From positions 13,392,001-13,456,000 of the forward strand of contig JAVHKY010000029.1 of the NCBI GenBank assembly GCA_035079385.1: DNA of 64,000 bases. Direction: 5' to 3'. Both the position numbers and the translations under genes were made by a program. The notes below the pieces were generated by a model. The model was not told where the DNA came from and did no database searches. It worked only from the letters and a program-made list of their open reading frames with translations. Source of the stretch: Aspidiotus rigidus. Lineage: Eukaryota; Arthropoda; Insecta; Hemiptera; Diaspididae. Every line of letters starts with the position of its first letter. Within the stretch, counting starts at the first letter, position 1. Below are positions 47,101 through 58,844 of this stretch, in pieces.

Positions 47101-50100
47101 ACAAAAAGACTAAAGTAAATGCTGCTCACCCGCAAAAAAGGAAGGATAATTTTATTTGATGAAGTTTTCGACACCTAGTGTTCCTCTTGAGACCAATGTT
47201 ATGGCAGAGAAACTAAACACGAAAAATGAATGAAACAAGGTTTGACTGATGCGTGAAGCTACCCGCAGAACTCGCGTCTCTTGCATCCTTCAAAATTATT
47301 ATATGTTCTGCTATAAAATTTTCATTTCGATGCACTAAAAATAATGCAATAAATTTTCTTCTTAGTAACCAATCTGATTCGTTTTGCTATTCATTAAATC
47401 CAGCGGGTAAATTAAAAACTTAGTATATTCTCAGAAACCAGATAAGTTCCCGATTTTGAGAAGCTTTCCCCAGCACATGGCTTTTTCACAAAAGATTGTT
47501 TGAGAAAATGAAATGTGGGGAGCCATTTATACATTACAAAACTTCTAATAAATTTCATCGCATTCTCCTCGTACTGATGATAAAGCGACCGGTATTTAAT
47601 TTTTGGACTAGTTCCCCTTCCTGAATTATGGAAACAGAGGATGGACGACGATATCACAACCACAGACCGTCTCGATATTTGTTTGGCCGCAAAAAAACAA
47701 ATACAAAGAAATGTCGATGGTGCAAAACCGAAAATGCTGAACACCGACCCACCGAAAATGGCGATATTTACTATCGAATCCTTGAATGGGACCGGAAGAA
47801 ATCGCGTCGCCATCCCTTGCCCGAGTTATCCTCAAATTTACGTACACTTCGAAAAAAACTATCGACATATGGTTGCCGTATTTGTCGAAAATCAACGCAA
47901 GCTAGAAGACATAAAAAGTAAATATTAGAAAGCTGAGCGAGAATTTATTTCGTATGATTTACATCACTGAAAAGTTTAAATGAGGTTGGCTTTTGGCCTA
48001 CATATTATTTTTTAAGACAGTCAAAGAATTATCAAAACTTTAGAACTCTATTGAATTTCTCTAAATTTATTAAGGTGAAGCTCAAGACATCACAATATAC
48101 AACCTTAAACTTGTAGCAAACTCACACTGTAAATGTGAGGCGTGATTTTTAATTCAATAATACGAAACCTTAGGTTTGATCTTTCAGTTCCGCTCCACCA
48201 ATCCTCTATCAAACAACAAATCCTCATAACGTTTTATCTCTTACTATATTTTTCTCCACATCAAACTCTTGAAAGCCAAATTTCCAAACTCACCAAATAC
48301 CCTTGAATATATATCTCTCCATCGCACTGCTTGCAATCGCAAGCCCCCCTTTCAGCTACATAATTCTGTAATTCGCTCTCAACTGGAATTTGATAATGAG
48401 GTCCCGTTGTATTTTTACCTTTAGGAACTTGCTTTTGGAATCCTTGGAGCGACACCATAGGTACCGGATATTTTCACTCTGCGCAGCAATTTTTCATTGC
48501 GGATTTTATCTACCTATTTAATTTTCAGCAGCTTTCTGTATCCCCACATTTCTATCGCAACCAAGAAAACCAACAACGTCAAAATGGACTTCCTAAATAG
48601 CATGTGATTTTCGCCCCCACAACTGGTGTTTTACAGATCGATCCAAATCGGGTTCCAAAAGTGGCAACACTTTCTCCATTGATAGAGAAGATATATTCTG
48701 CTGAACTATCTGCAATCTTTTCCTGCCTCTCCGCATTCTTATCCTCCTACACACCTTAACATATTCTCTATCTTTAATTGTCTTCCTCTGAATTTCTGGT
48801 CACATGAGACTCCCGGAACACGGTACAATGGACCCAGCTGCCATACAAACTCTGCCCCCCTTCAATCACTCACCCTACCTCTTCGCCGGCCTATTACTCA
48901 AAATCTCTCTAGTCATCCCATCATGGTACAATCTTTGGTCCTCTCAATCCGCACTAAACTTCGTTTAGTTAAATGATCCTCGATCCCCTGCTCCTCGTCG
49001 ACTCGTTCCTCACGCCATGAAGAAATAATCACAGCACTCGCCTAACCCTCTCCTCTCTTCTCCTCTTGCTTTCCCCACCAACGTCATGCTAATACTGTCA
49101 TGGTAAGGAATTGGCGTCTCCCATTTTTTCTCCTGTCTCTGCCTCCTAAACCTCAAAAATTATTTTCTGTCCCCTCTCAATCCTCCTCTGCCCTTTCCAA
49201 CAACTTCAAATCTATTACCAACACTTTAAACTCGTAACATGTCTTAATACTATCACAAATCCATTCAACTCGAACACTTCTTCTCGATCTAATAGCCAAC
49301 CCCCTTGGTGGAAAAAAGAAAAAAAATTTTAACTAAATTCTAGACTGTTTAGCATCGTATTTCAATTGTCCTAAAATTCTACTTCTGCTAACTCATCTTT
49401 GATAATTTATTTGAAAGATCGTCCTTTTAAGTAACTTGGAACAATAAAACGATAACTCTTTCTTGATTACCGGTATCCGCTGAGGAATTTACAGCTTTTA
49501 TTTGAGTTTTAAGTTTGTAAACGAAAAAAATTAAAAATCTAACGCGTAGTCTTCGTTTTACTCGTTACAGTTTCCTCGACACAGAAAGATACTCCATCCG
49601 GATTAGCGTAAGTCGAAGACAAAATAAAAATAATATAGGTTTCATGAAGAGGGTCGCAGAGGGATGGGGTGGAGCTGAAGACTACAGTCCGTTTCGAGAC
49701 TCACAATCTGATATCACCAAATACGAACAAACTCGTATAAATCGCGAAAAGATTTGAGATTTATTTACTCCTTCTGAGTTGACGTATTCCTATTTTTTTT
49801 TTTTTTTCGGAAATTGAAGAGAAACTGGAATAAATTACCGGTAAATATTTTTTTTTGGTTTTATTAAAGAACCCACCGAGAATCGACGATCGAGGGCCAC
49901 TTCTGATCGATAATGGATTTCAGTAAAATATTATTGCATAATTGTAGTCATCATATTGACATGATCTTTTTATTTCCCGATTTTTTCTCATTTTAAAATT
50001 CATTTCTCAGGCCGTAAATCTGTTTTTTCAGGCTGACAGGATTAGAAGAGATTAGAAGCGAATACAAATTCGAGGTCCAGTCAACTAAGCATGTACTTGA

Positions 50101-51454
50101 GTGTTATCGTGAGTTCTATTTTTATTTTACTCTATAATTGAAGTTTTGAATTATACGGAGCCTATTAATGATGAACGTTAGAAAGGACACCAATTTGAAT
50201 CTAAATTGACTAATGACTCAAGGCTGAGGGTTCGGAGAAAATCCACAAGCCACCGCGGCTATAAAGTTATCAATGACTGTGATCTATTTTTCGGATTTGA
50301 AAAAATGTCATCTATCGACTTTAGCTTATGCAATATACTTACAACGAATTCTCTGAATCACGATCATCTTATTTCGTCATGAACGATAAGATTTAATTAA
50401 ATCTCACGAAAATTGTATCCTCCTTGTACAATTTTTCATCGTATGTGATGAAGTTTTATACAGTACAAAAATACTACAATAAGTTACCCGTTATACGAGG
50501 CTAAGCTAAGCTAAAAGCGTAGCCTACAGTCCACCTCGCACAAGCTAGGCGTACTTGATTAATATTATTCGACTTTGGATCACTTTTATTACTTTTCTTC
50601 ATTTTTCTTTTCTATTAGGTACTTCTCTATCTCAACGATTTTCCTGCAATCCTGGGTACGATTTGTACAAATTCCATGAAGACGAATTAAAAAATCTATG
50701 TATCGTTGCAAAGGAAAACGCATCATTGGATGGATTGGTTGATTCAGACAATATCTATAAAATAAAGAAATATGCAATTTCGTACCCACAAATATCGGTA
50801 CCTGAACTTGAGGACACAATGTGCGTGATAGGAGTGAAGTGTAAAACCATACCGATATCATACTTACGTCTTGGGAATTCCGAATATGAAATAAAAATTG
50901 CAATCGAAAAAAATTCCTTCTTGGAGATAGATCGGAAATTTGAAGTGGAGGTAGTGATGTCGTATCCAAAACCAGTTAAGGTTGTCTCTCCTAAACGTTT
51001 CGCCATTCCAGGTTAGAATTTTGCATTTGCCTATTAACGACTTTCTGTACATACAATAATAATAAAATTTGAAGATCGAAATACGCTACTTCATAAAATT
51101 TGGAGCTCAACTTATGCCAGAATGATTCGATAAAAAAAATTGTTCCACTTCTTTTCGATAGGTTTTGATCGTGAATCGAAAGTTGAGAAAGAACGGAAAA
51201 AACAATCAATTTCACAATTATTTGCACGTTCTGAACGCCTAGAAATTTGTGTTGCCGCAAGAACGATTGTCCGCCAAAAAAAGTTGGGAGAACCGGTTTT
51301 GCAAACTTCCGAGGTCAGAGAAGCAGAGGAATTGGAGTTTGAATCGTCACAGGGAATCCGAACAGAGATGGTTGTCATGTGTCCGAGTTCACCCGTCATG
51401 TACGTGTACTTCGACCAATCACCTCAAAACATAAACATAATACTAGTAAAGTAG
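44170..51454 (+). CDS. Secreted four-module protein, plus-strand paralogue (530 aa)
   Basis: Seven exons: 44170-44305, 46699-47049, 47612-47917, 49571-49607, 50032-50108, 50619-51011, 51162-51454; total 1,593 nt in frame. The signal peptide is MILPLEKSFIKLFVLSNTF. The exon plan copies the minus-strand neighbour: exon 1 is 136 nt in both, exon 3 is 306 nt in both, exon 5 is 77 nt in both, and all phases are equal. As there, a stop (47926-47928) lies just after a GTAAAT donor and is intronic in this model. Without this join the downstream exons would have no start or signal peptide. Modules: 'LCLQAKEYALLDG..KCDTIPISF', 'ICLAAKKQI..PCPSYPQIYVHF', 'LCIVAKENASLDG..KCKTIPISY', 'ICVAARTIV..MCPSSPVMYVYF'. 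Function is not recognised. Intron 1 holds mitochondrial-like DNA and intron 3 a LINE fragment. Confidence 0.82.
44413..44552 (+). repeat. Inverted repeat with a hammerhead-like core, intron 1
   Basis: Arms 'TTAAAAATTAAACTTGAAAG...TACTGCC' (44413-44442) and its complement (44520-44550) enclose CTGATGAAGGAGTATGACGA then CTCAAAAACGTTGG. CTGATGA, a short GAGT/ACTC stem and an AAAAC box recall the hammerhead ribozymes of Penelope-like elements, but the expected GAAA is AAAA and stem III is not apparent. Probably a decayed relic, if that at all. Confidence 0.35.
45300..46630 (+). other. Nuclear mitochondrial insertion (cox1), in intron 1
   Basis: From ATG at 45961 the plus strand follows the 5' two-thirds of cox1: 'TTCTACTAAACACAAAAATA', 'GGAATTTGATCAGGAATAAT', 'TAACCAATTATGCATTGATA', 'CCAGTTTTAGCA' and 'CAACATTTATTTTGATCTTA' (to about 46625), with many indels and stops. 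45300-45960 is equally AT-rich and may be upstream mitochondrial sequence, but I could not assign it. It ends about 70 bp before exon 2. Confidence 0.75.
48480..49250 (+). pseudogene. LINE fragment (RNase H end) in intron 3 of the 530-aa gene
   Basis: 'ACAGATCGATCCAAATCGGG' and later 'GTCTTCCTCTGAATTTCTGG' translate as 'TDRSKSG' and 'VFL*ISGHMRLPEH', the start and 'WIPGH' end of a LINE RNase H domain. Frames are broken. Related to 23160-23450. Confidence 0.6.
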
Positions 51455-52008
51455 AAGATCGAAAGCGCTCTGCGTTGCGAGCCATAATTAAATTTTGAAA
51501 AGAGACCATACTAGTCGGAGGTTCTAGCGCAGACTAAATGGGATATTTACTGCAAAAATGAAATAATTTTTTTTCTCGCGTTTCCGTTATTAATTTTCTT
51601 AGTTCTTTTGCCTCTGGATCTTAAATAAAAATCATTCTATCATCATGAGCATCGCGACGGTGTCTCCTTGGACAGAGTCCAGCTTCTTTGCGGCTTATAG
51701 AGTAGGTAGCATTCAGAAAGGAATGTTGACACCAAGCAAAAGATACATGAGCAACAACGCTGTCTGAATTACAGAGTATAAACTAGAAAAGGAAAAGAAC
51801 ATGATTTTCAGTTGCTTTTGGAGTATTTACTATTTTAATGTAGATGAAAAAATATCTTTAAAAATATTACAAGAGCCAAAAACTTGGGGTCTGAGGCCCT
51901 CCTCCATAGGGAGAGTTCGTATTTCAAGCGGTTGGCTCTGAAGAATTTCAGAATCATTAGACACCGGAGTGATGAAGACATCACTATTCTAAACAGGTAT
52001 ATTCGGAC
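51455..52008. other. 3' flank of the 530-aa gene
   Basis: No further exon or element is seen up to the border of the segmental duplication at 52009. Confidence 0.4.
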
Positions 52009-52261
52009 TACGAGTACGTATTTCATGGCAGCTGTGCGGTATGAAAACAGCGAGTACAATGTGAATGCCCATTTCTCAAACAGGAATCCACTTCGGTGAC
52101 GTCCTACGCAATAAATGTATTGCGCAAATACATAGACGTCGTACCCTGAAAATAACTTTCATTTTGCACCGATCTCCCTACGTGCTGATGCTTTAAGGAA
52201 AAATCTTTGAGAAAAAAGTTATTGAAAGATTTCAATTCGAAGGGTACTCAGCTGTTCTTTA

Positions 52262-54604
52262 CCCGATAAACCAGATCGACCAAATATCTCAGTTGATTTT
52301 GAGTAGATGTTGACCAAAAATAGACTGAGCGGGCGCTCTGATGAGTGACTAATAATAGACCAACTTTTTCGGTCGACTTACTTCCGCTCTTCCCTACCAT
52401 ATGTAGACCACATTTAAACCAACTTAGACAAAATTTTGATGGAAAAAATTAGTCGATCTACAGGTGATGTAGGTACCATAAAATGGTCTATCCTCAGTCA
52501 TTGTCCATACTTCCTCTGCAATTGACTACAATTTTGACCATTTTTGACCAAAAAAACAGTCAATTTCTAGGGAACCATGACGATATAAAATAGTTTCTCA
52601 TAGTCAATATTCAATCAGTGTCAACAGACCACCATAATTAGAAGAAGCAGATTTTTTTTTTTTTTATTCTTCTGACGAAAAAGATTGGCTGATTTCTGGG
52701 CAATGTGGACGATATTAAAATAGTCTGTTGTAGACTATATTCAAGCGATATTAACGGACCACTACAAATAGACCACTTTTGACAAAGCAGAATAATCAAG
52801 TTTGGACAATAGAGACGCCATAAAACAATCTATAGTTAGGTGATACTAATAGACCACTATTTTTGACGGGAAAAACCAGTCTATATCTAAGTCTCCTTCA
52901 AGTGAGAGAAGAAAAGAATGAAGATAGCAATCTTGTTAGCGGGATTATACCTAGGTATTGAGAGGAGTGCGATTTTGGTCTAAAATTACAATATTAATTA
53001 TTATACCTTCAATCATTTATGGACAACGTTCAGAAATTTGTGGACTTTATCATGGATTCATATCAATTCACATTGAATCAATTAATTTAAATAATTTCTT
53101 AAAATGAATCTAAATTTATTATTTATTTATTTAAATTTACTTTTTATAATTTAATTGATATATGTATTAGTAATAACTAATAATAATAATTATTATTATT
53201 CTTTATCAATTTAATTTGTGTTAATTTTTTATTTAAATTAATTTTAAAAAAAATTATTCTTTAATAATTATTTTTTTTATTTGTCATAAATAAACCTAAT
53301 AATTTTTTATTAATTGAATGTAAAATTGAACAAAAAAAATGAATATATCATTCTGGTTCAATATGATTACAAGTTTTAAATATTATGTAAAATCATTGAA
53401 ATTATTAAATATTTTTATCAATTCTTATTTAAAGGATCAAATATATTCATTAAATGGATTAAATGAGATATAAAAAGTATTTAGTTTCAATTTTTTTACT
53501 TTTTTTATAATGATTTTTATATAAATTATTAGGAATGAATATAAATATTTTAATCAATTAATAAATAATTCTACAAAACAAAATAATGATTTTAATTAAA
53601 TAAACTATATCAAGAAAATTTAAATAAGATCTTTATTTTTTCAAAATAATATTATATTAGACATTATAAACTTTTAAAATAAATTTAGAATTTAATTTCA
53701 AAAAATAAAATTGATATAAAATTGAATTTTAAAAAATATTATTTAGTAATTAATCCTGATGGAATTCCTTAAATTGAATATTAAATCTAATATTTTTATG
53801 ATTAGTAGAATATGTTAATTCATTAAACAATTTTATCATTAGGAATATTGATTTTTAAATTTCAAATTTTATTTTAGATTTTATTTTAAATATCTGTATT
53901 TATCTGCGAGTTTGCAAGCAATATGACAATTGATTCATTTCAAAGAAATTGACCGGAAATTTTGGGCAAAATTGAGTGACTACGGTTTGCATGAGAATCG
54001 ACCAAAAAAAATAGTAAAAATATTGGTAGATGTTGAGGACAAGTCGACTGAAAATGGACCAAGATATGTCCTAGGGATATCCGTCGAGAAGTTGACTGGT
54101 AATTTTGGTCAAAATTGTGTGGGTGAATATGCAGTTCGCCCCATAATACTCATTTTAAACCAAAGAAGAGAGTAAAAATAATTTATTGATGGATGTTGAA
54201 GAAAAATCTACTCAAAATGGATCAAGGTATCTCCAAAATATCTGCCCAGAAATCAACTAGAAATCTTAGTCAAAATTGAATAATAAATACAGTATAAATT
54301 TTAGACTAAGAAACGAGGAAAAATTTCATTCTGTATTGACAATATCACAACCAAAAATGGGTCGAAATGTGTATTCCGCATAGTGATCAAAAATAACCAA
54401 AAATTATGGTCAAAAATTAGTAGGAATAATATCAGACCAACAATCAACTGAAATAAATAGGCAAAATTTGGTGGATTCATCTCAAAAATTTACTAAAAAT
54501 CAACCACTTTCTGATGATTCCATAATATTTGGTCTCTTTTCAGTCGTAGGACCAAAAACCAACCAACACCGACCATTTAGTGATGGTCGATTTGGTTTAT
54601 CGGG
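52262..54604. mobile_element. Inverted-repeat element with subrepeats (2,343 bp), TA target
   Basis: Both ends read CCCGATAAACCA(G/A)ATCGACCA inward, flanked by TA. The site is empty in the other duplicate (about 34005: GCTGTTCATCACGTACAGCTG), proving insertion. The arms contain several diverged 100-160 bp subrepeats built on 'GACCA....TTTTTGACC' and 'TCAATTTCTAGGG'. The right arm has similar text in inverted sense ('GGTCAAAATT', 'CCTAGGGATATCC'). The centre (about 52980-53880) is mitochondrial-like. No transposase is visible. It looks like a foldback-type non-autonomous element. Confidence 0.7.
52985..53880. other. Rearranged mitochondrial-like DNA inside the element
   Basis: The plus strand at about 53015-53108 reads as the end of cox2 ('YGQRSEICGLYHGF', then 'IESINLNNFL'). 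The minus strand at about 53760-53870 reads as the start of cox1 ('ATTCTACTAATCATAAAAAT'). These genes point the same way in ordinary insect mitochondria, so the piece is rearranged. The sequence between them is very AT-rich and unassigned. Confidence 0.6.
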
Positions 54605-55889
54605 TACATACAGCTGAAAATAGGGCAGAAGACCAAAGGAAAGCTCTATGAAAATCTAACCCCCTATTTAATCCAAAAAAGTGCCGAAAATACAAGAATC
54701 TAGTCCCACCATATTAATTATTGAGAATATGAGCACTCGAAGTACACGAGAATCATTGAAATACCAAAAAATCTTTTTTATTTATTTATTTTTTTATTTA
54801 TTGAAGGACTTAATGCCATAATAAAACGGCTATACCCATAGAGCAAGTATGAGTTATATGGTTAGCTACAGAATATCCTTGCCTGAGACGATTATTAGAA
54901 AGTGAAAGAAGTTTTCTCACCTTTTGATAAGAATCTCACATCAATATTAAATACGTAATTTGAATTGATCAAGAAATTTATAACTTTTGGGCTTAAATTA
55001 TCATTCATTCCTATTGGACTTGAACTTCCCAAAGTAATGAAATGTTGAAACAGCCGTTTGATGTTGCAGCGTGAGCATTTAAAACCTGTTTGTATGTTTT
55101 ACTATAGGTAACAATTCGTATTTTTCAAAGTTTTTGCAAATTTTCAATTTTTATTTGTCATAATAAAAGTATACGTTTAAAATTCATTTCTTTTTACAAT
55201 TACAAATACTTAGTTTTGACGAGCACAACACTTATTAAATACCTTTCAGTATACAAGTCGAATAATTGTGCAGGGGTAACTTTAACAATTTACACTGAAA
55301 AATAGTGATGAATAATTTCGTGAATAAATAATCTTGGGGTTTCATCAATGGTTTAATTTTTCATTAGTATTATCTTTATACTTTTAGCTGTCTGGTCACC
55401 GAAGTACACATACATAATAGGTAAACTTGGACATTCGATGGCCTCTTCCTTCCGGATTCCTCCTGCCAATTTAAACTCTAATTTCTTTGATTTTTCAACT
55501 TTGGAAGTTTGCAAAACCGGTTCTCCTAACTTTTCTCAACGAACAGTTGCTCTCGCGGCCACACAAATCATCAAACGATGACTCTCATCTAGCTGCCAGA
55601 TTGGGTTCTTTTTAAATTCTTCGTCAAGTTTCAATTACTTGTACGATCGAAACCTGCGGAAAATAATAAGCGAAATATTTAATGGCACTCAAAAAAATAT
55701 GATTTCAAACGCAACATTTATGTGGACAAAAAAAAGAGGAACATTTGCGCAAATGAAAGAGGAGAAGTGCACGCAAAATTACAAGAGACGTAAAATATTT
55801 AGAATGCACAATACATGTAAAATTAAGACGCACAATATTGAGAAAGAAAAATGCAGTATATTATTGTGTCATCAACGCTTTCTTAGCTA

Positions 55890-56250
55890 AAGAGGATTTC
55901 CCACACATATCTTTTTTTGTTCCAGAGACACTTTCTTGGCTGCGGTTGTGTAACCTGAACCATTTTCAGTCGAATAACAATGTTCACATTCACGAGCTCT
56001 AATCGTTCCACACTCTATGTTCACTATTAAATTCCAAATGGAGTAATGACTGGTTTAGAATGCTCTGAAGGACTTCCACTTCCCTTCCATTTTCAGGTGC
56101 TGTCTCAACAATTTCGGTAAAAGTTCGTTCTGGAGGGGGCGTGGAGAAACGAAGTACTGTGTCCAACCTATTGTGATGTGCAGCTGGTGCGACATGGATC
56201 TCTTTTCTAAGGTCCACAAAATGCTGAGTCATTGTTTGGCATTTTCTATT
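55890..56250 (-). other. Insert with a 77-codon minus-strand frame, unassigned
   Basis: This stretch in the pseudogene intron has no counterpart at the matching place in the source copy. A minus frame (56232-55999) begins 'MTQHFVDLRKEIHVAPAAHH' and has balanced composition, unlike the AT-rich surroundings. I cannot place it in a family. It may be a fragment of an unrelated gene or element. Confidence 0.3.
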
Positions 56251-56519
56251 TCATTTTTTTCACTCTTTATTCGATTTTATGTAGGTATTTTCCGTGTGGA
56301 CCTATAAGTGGTGGGACTTGAAAACATTTCAGTCAGATATCCAATGTAATATTATAATGGACATAGGGATAAGTCCCAGCATCCATTCCAATTAAAACAG
56401 AGATTTTTTTTCTACTTGAACTTCTTTCATTTGGTGTAAGGGGGAGGGGACTTGAGGAAATGTCAACTCTTAGGAGAAGGATTTAGAAAAATTTCAAATT
56501 TGGACATCCAGCCTCATTA

Positions 56520-56690
56520 TTCTGTCTCTTCCTGCACCACAAACTTCATCTCAAACAATCATGAGAAAATCTCTTACCTCCAATCCGCCCACTTCTACAA
56601 CACCATCTAATTCATACTCATCCTTTTTGTACCCATTCGGCCACTCCAAGCCTTCGACTTTTAGTATCGTTGCAGGGCTCCTTAATTTAT
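56520..56690 (+). pseudogene. LINE scrap
   Basis: 'AAACAATCATGAGAAAATC' and 'ATTCATACTCATCCTTTTTG' closely match 23825-23920, the 3' part of the LINE in the LRR-gene intron. No coding frame is left. Confidence 0.5.
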
Positions 56691-57239
56691 TGGAAGAAGA
56701 AAAAAATTAAAAATACTTTTACATGTGCCCTGGAAAACCCCTCTACCTTCCACTTCATAAAATCGAGCTGCGATTAGAGGAGAGTAGAGTGTATCCTCAA
56801 ATTATCATTCTTAGAGAAATGATCATACATACATGATACAAAATTCTAACCTGGAATATGTATACGCTTAGGTGATTCTTCCTCCTGAACTGGTTTTGGA
56901 CGGGACTTCACTACGTTGACTTCAAACGAATGATCATCGTCCAAGTAAACATTTTCTTCCAACACAATTTTCATACGGTTTTCCGATTCTCCAAAAATTA
57001 AGTACGATAATGGTATAGTTTTGCATTTTATTCCTATCGTACATATTCCATTGTAGCTCCGAGGTTCTGCAATTACAAGTCTGTCTAGTTCATAAAGGTC
57101 TGGAGTGACGTTCGAATCCAATCCCTCCAATGATGCGTATTCTTTCGCAATATCACAGAGATTCTTCAACTCATCATCATTGAACTTATAAAAATCATAC
57201 CCCGGATTGCAGGAATAATTTCCAAATGACGGAGTATCT

Positions 57240-58609
57240 AATAAAAAATAAAAAAGGAACTAGTAAAAATCGACCACTTTGTGTTACGAATTTATGATCG
57301 TTGTATAATTAACAGAGACCGGATTTTTTGGCAACAAAACCTGTGAATTTTGGCACTCGAATTCAAAAATTCACCAATATTTCGCGTACAAAAAAAAGAG
57401 GGGGAAATACACGTTTTTTCAATTTCCAACTAAAATTATCTTACTATTCACCAGAACTAATCAATTTTGGAAGAAAAATTTTATCAATTTTCAATTAAAT
57501 CTGCCTCACTTGAGAGCAAATTTTGTTGATTTTTGCCAATCAAAATTACTTAGTTTCAGGTCTAAATTTATGGAATTTTTTGACAAAAATTGGCCCAAGA
57601 TTCAGTATTTTTCAAACAAAATCCACCTAGCTGATTTCAGGCAAAATTTGGTAATTTTTAACAAAATATGTATTTACGATTTAGCATTAAAATTTCTCGT
57701 TCTATTGCAAACTAAGATTTGTAGTAATTTCTGCATTTTTCGGCATTAATTTCGGCATTCATTCCAGTTTCGGCATTTTTCGGCAAAATATAATTTTTTT
57801 CCTGCGTCCCATTTATCATGATTCAAACTTCATTTTGATTCTCATTCATTTTGCCCTTCAGGAGAAAAAGTGCCAAATGCCGAGGACTCCGGTCTCTGAT
57901 AATTAATAATGTGTAAGTAGAATACGAAAAGTGAGGTCAATTGTTTGATGGGAGTGCTTTTTGTGAGAATATAAACCGTCTGATGTTCGAGTAGTGATGA
58001 CTTAGGGTGACGATGACCTTGGGACTTGAGAAAATTCCATCTCTTGAGCAACTGAATGAGGAGAGATACAAAACAGGCCATTGATTCGCTTCAATCGGAT
58101 ATCAATAAAAGTTTATTGTTCCAGGTTACAACACAGAAATTCACAATTGGAACACACATGAAGTTACTAGAGTCGCAAAGAACTCGTAATTATATTAATA
58201 AACGATCCGGTGAATAAAATCTCCTTATTACGTACTCACAATGAGGACACAATGAAGAAGTTTGAGAATACAACAAAATTGGAATTGGTTTGAAGACTAC
58301 GTCCCCTTTTTTGAAAAATAGTTTTGTTATCCTCATCATATCCTCAATGTGTCCTCATATCGAGGACACTTAAAGGGTGAAATAAGTAAGCAGATTATAA
58401 GTTTGACATATTCTCTTCACATTTTCATTATTTTATCCTCAAAGTGTTCGCAATTTTGAGGTTTCTATGAGGAAACATATAAGAGACTGTGACATCCTCA
58501 TTGTATCCTCACTACACCCGTTGAGTGTCCTCGCTAGTGAGGATATAAAAAAGACCACTTTGATATCCTCTTAATATCCTCATTTCACCTTCAAAGTATG
58601 CTCGATATT
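57240..58609. repeat. AT-rich flank, then TCCTCA-rich repeats
   Basis: 57300-57850 has repeated 'AATTTTGGC/CAAAATT' motifs and one plus frame (57510-57749) that looks compositional. 58235-58600 is dense in TATCCTCA/GAGGACAC motifs in both senses, probably a small repetitive element. No gene is seen. Confidence 0.4.
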
Positions 58610-58844
58610 TGTTAGAGGGCTTGAGCCCATCTCGTGATCATTCCCCACTAGGGAACAATAGAAAGGGTTAACCCGAGATGATCGGGAATCTACAGAGGCA
58701 GCGCGTGAACATGCACGATAGCGTGCACGAATACGACTGACGTACGAGCGTACGCGAGAGCAGCGAGTACTGCTGAACGGTAAGAGAAGGGAACGCGCTG
58801 CTAGCCGCGGACGGACACGGCTGTCTATACTACACACTCTAACA
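58610..58844 (-). repeat. Copia 3' LTR (235 bp)
   Basis: Bounded by TGTTAGAG...CTCTAACA, a perfect 8-bp inverted pair typical of LTR ends. On the minus strand it is preceded directly by the purine tract GGCGGGGAG (58845-58853), the expected polypurine primer, and further upstream by copia pol. The 5' LTR would lie beyond 64000. Confidence 0.75.

Larger units (their letters stand above)
55353..57237 (-). pseudogene. 5'-truncated duplicate of the four-module gene (last two exons)
   Basis: The exon at 57237-56851 is intact, 387 nt as in the source gene, with the same splice borders and a very similar module 3. The last exon (55653-55353) has two extra bases after codon 6 that give an immediate TGA, and a further in-frame TGA where the paralogues have a sense codon ('GTTCGTTGAGAAAAG'). 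Exons 1-5 are absent because the duplication ends before them. So there is no signal peptide and no functional protein. High similarity to 35593-37398 marks it as the youngest copy of the family. Confidence 0.85.
52009..58173. repeat. Segmental duplication, second copy
   Basis: Direct copy of 33746-37776. It begins 'TACGAGTACGTATTTCATGG', inside the copied signal-peptide codons of the 211-aa gene (ATG at 52026), so only 'MKYVLV' of that gene came along. It ends at GTTACTAGAGT. It includes the last two exons of the four-module gene. Later insertions lengthen it to 6.2 kb. Confidence 0.8.
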
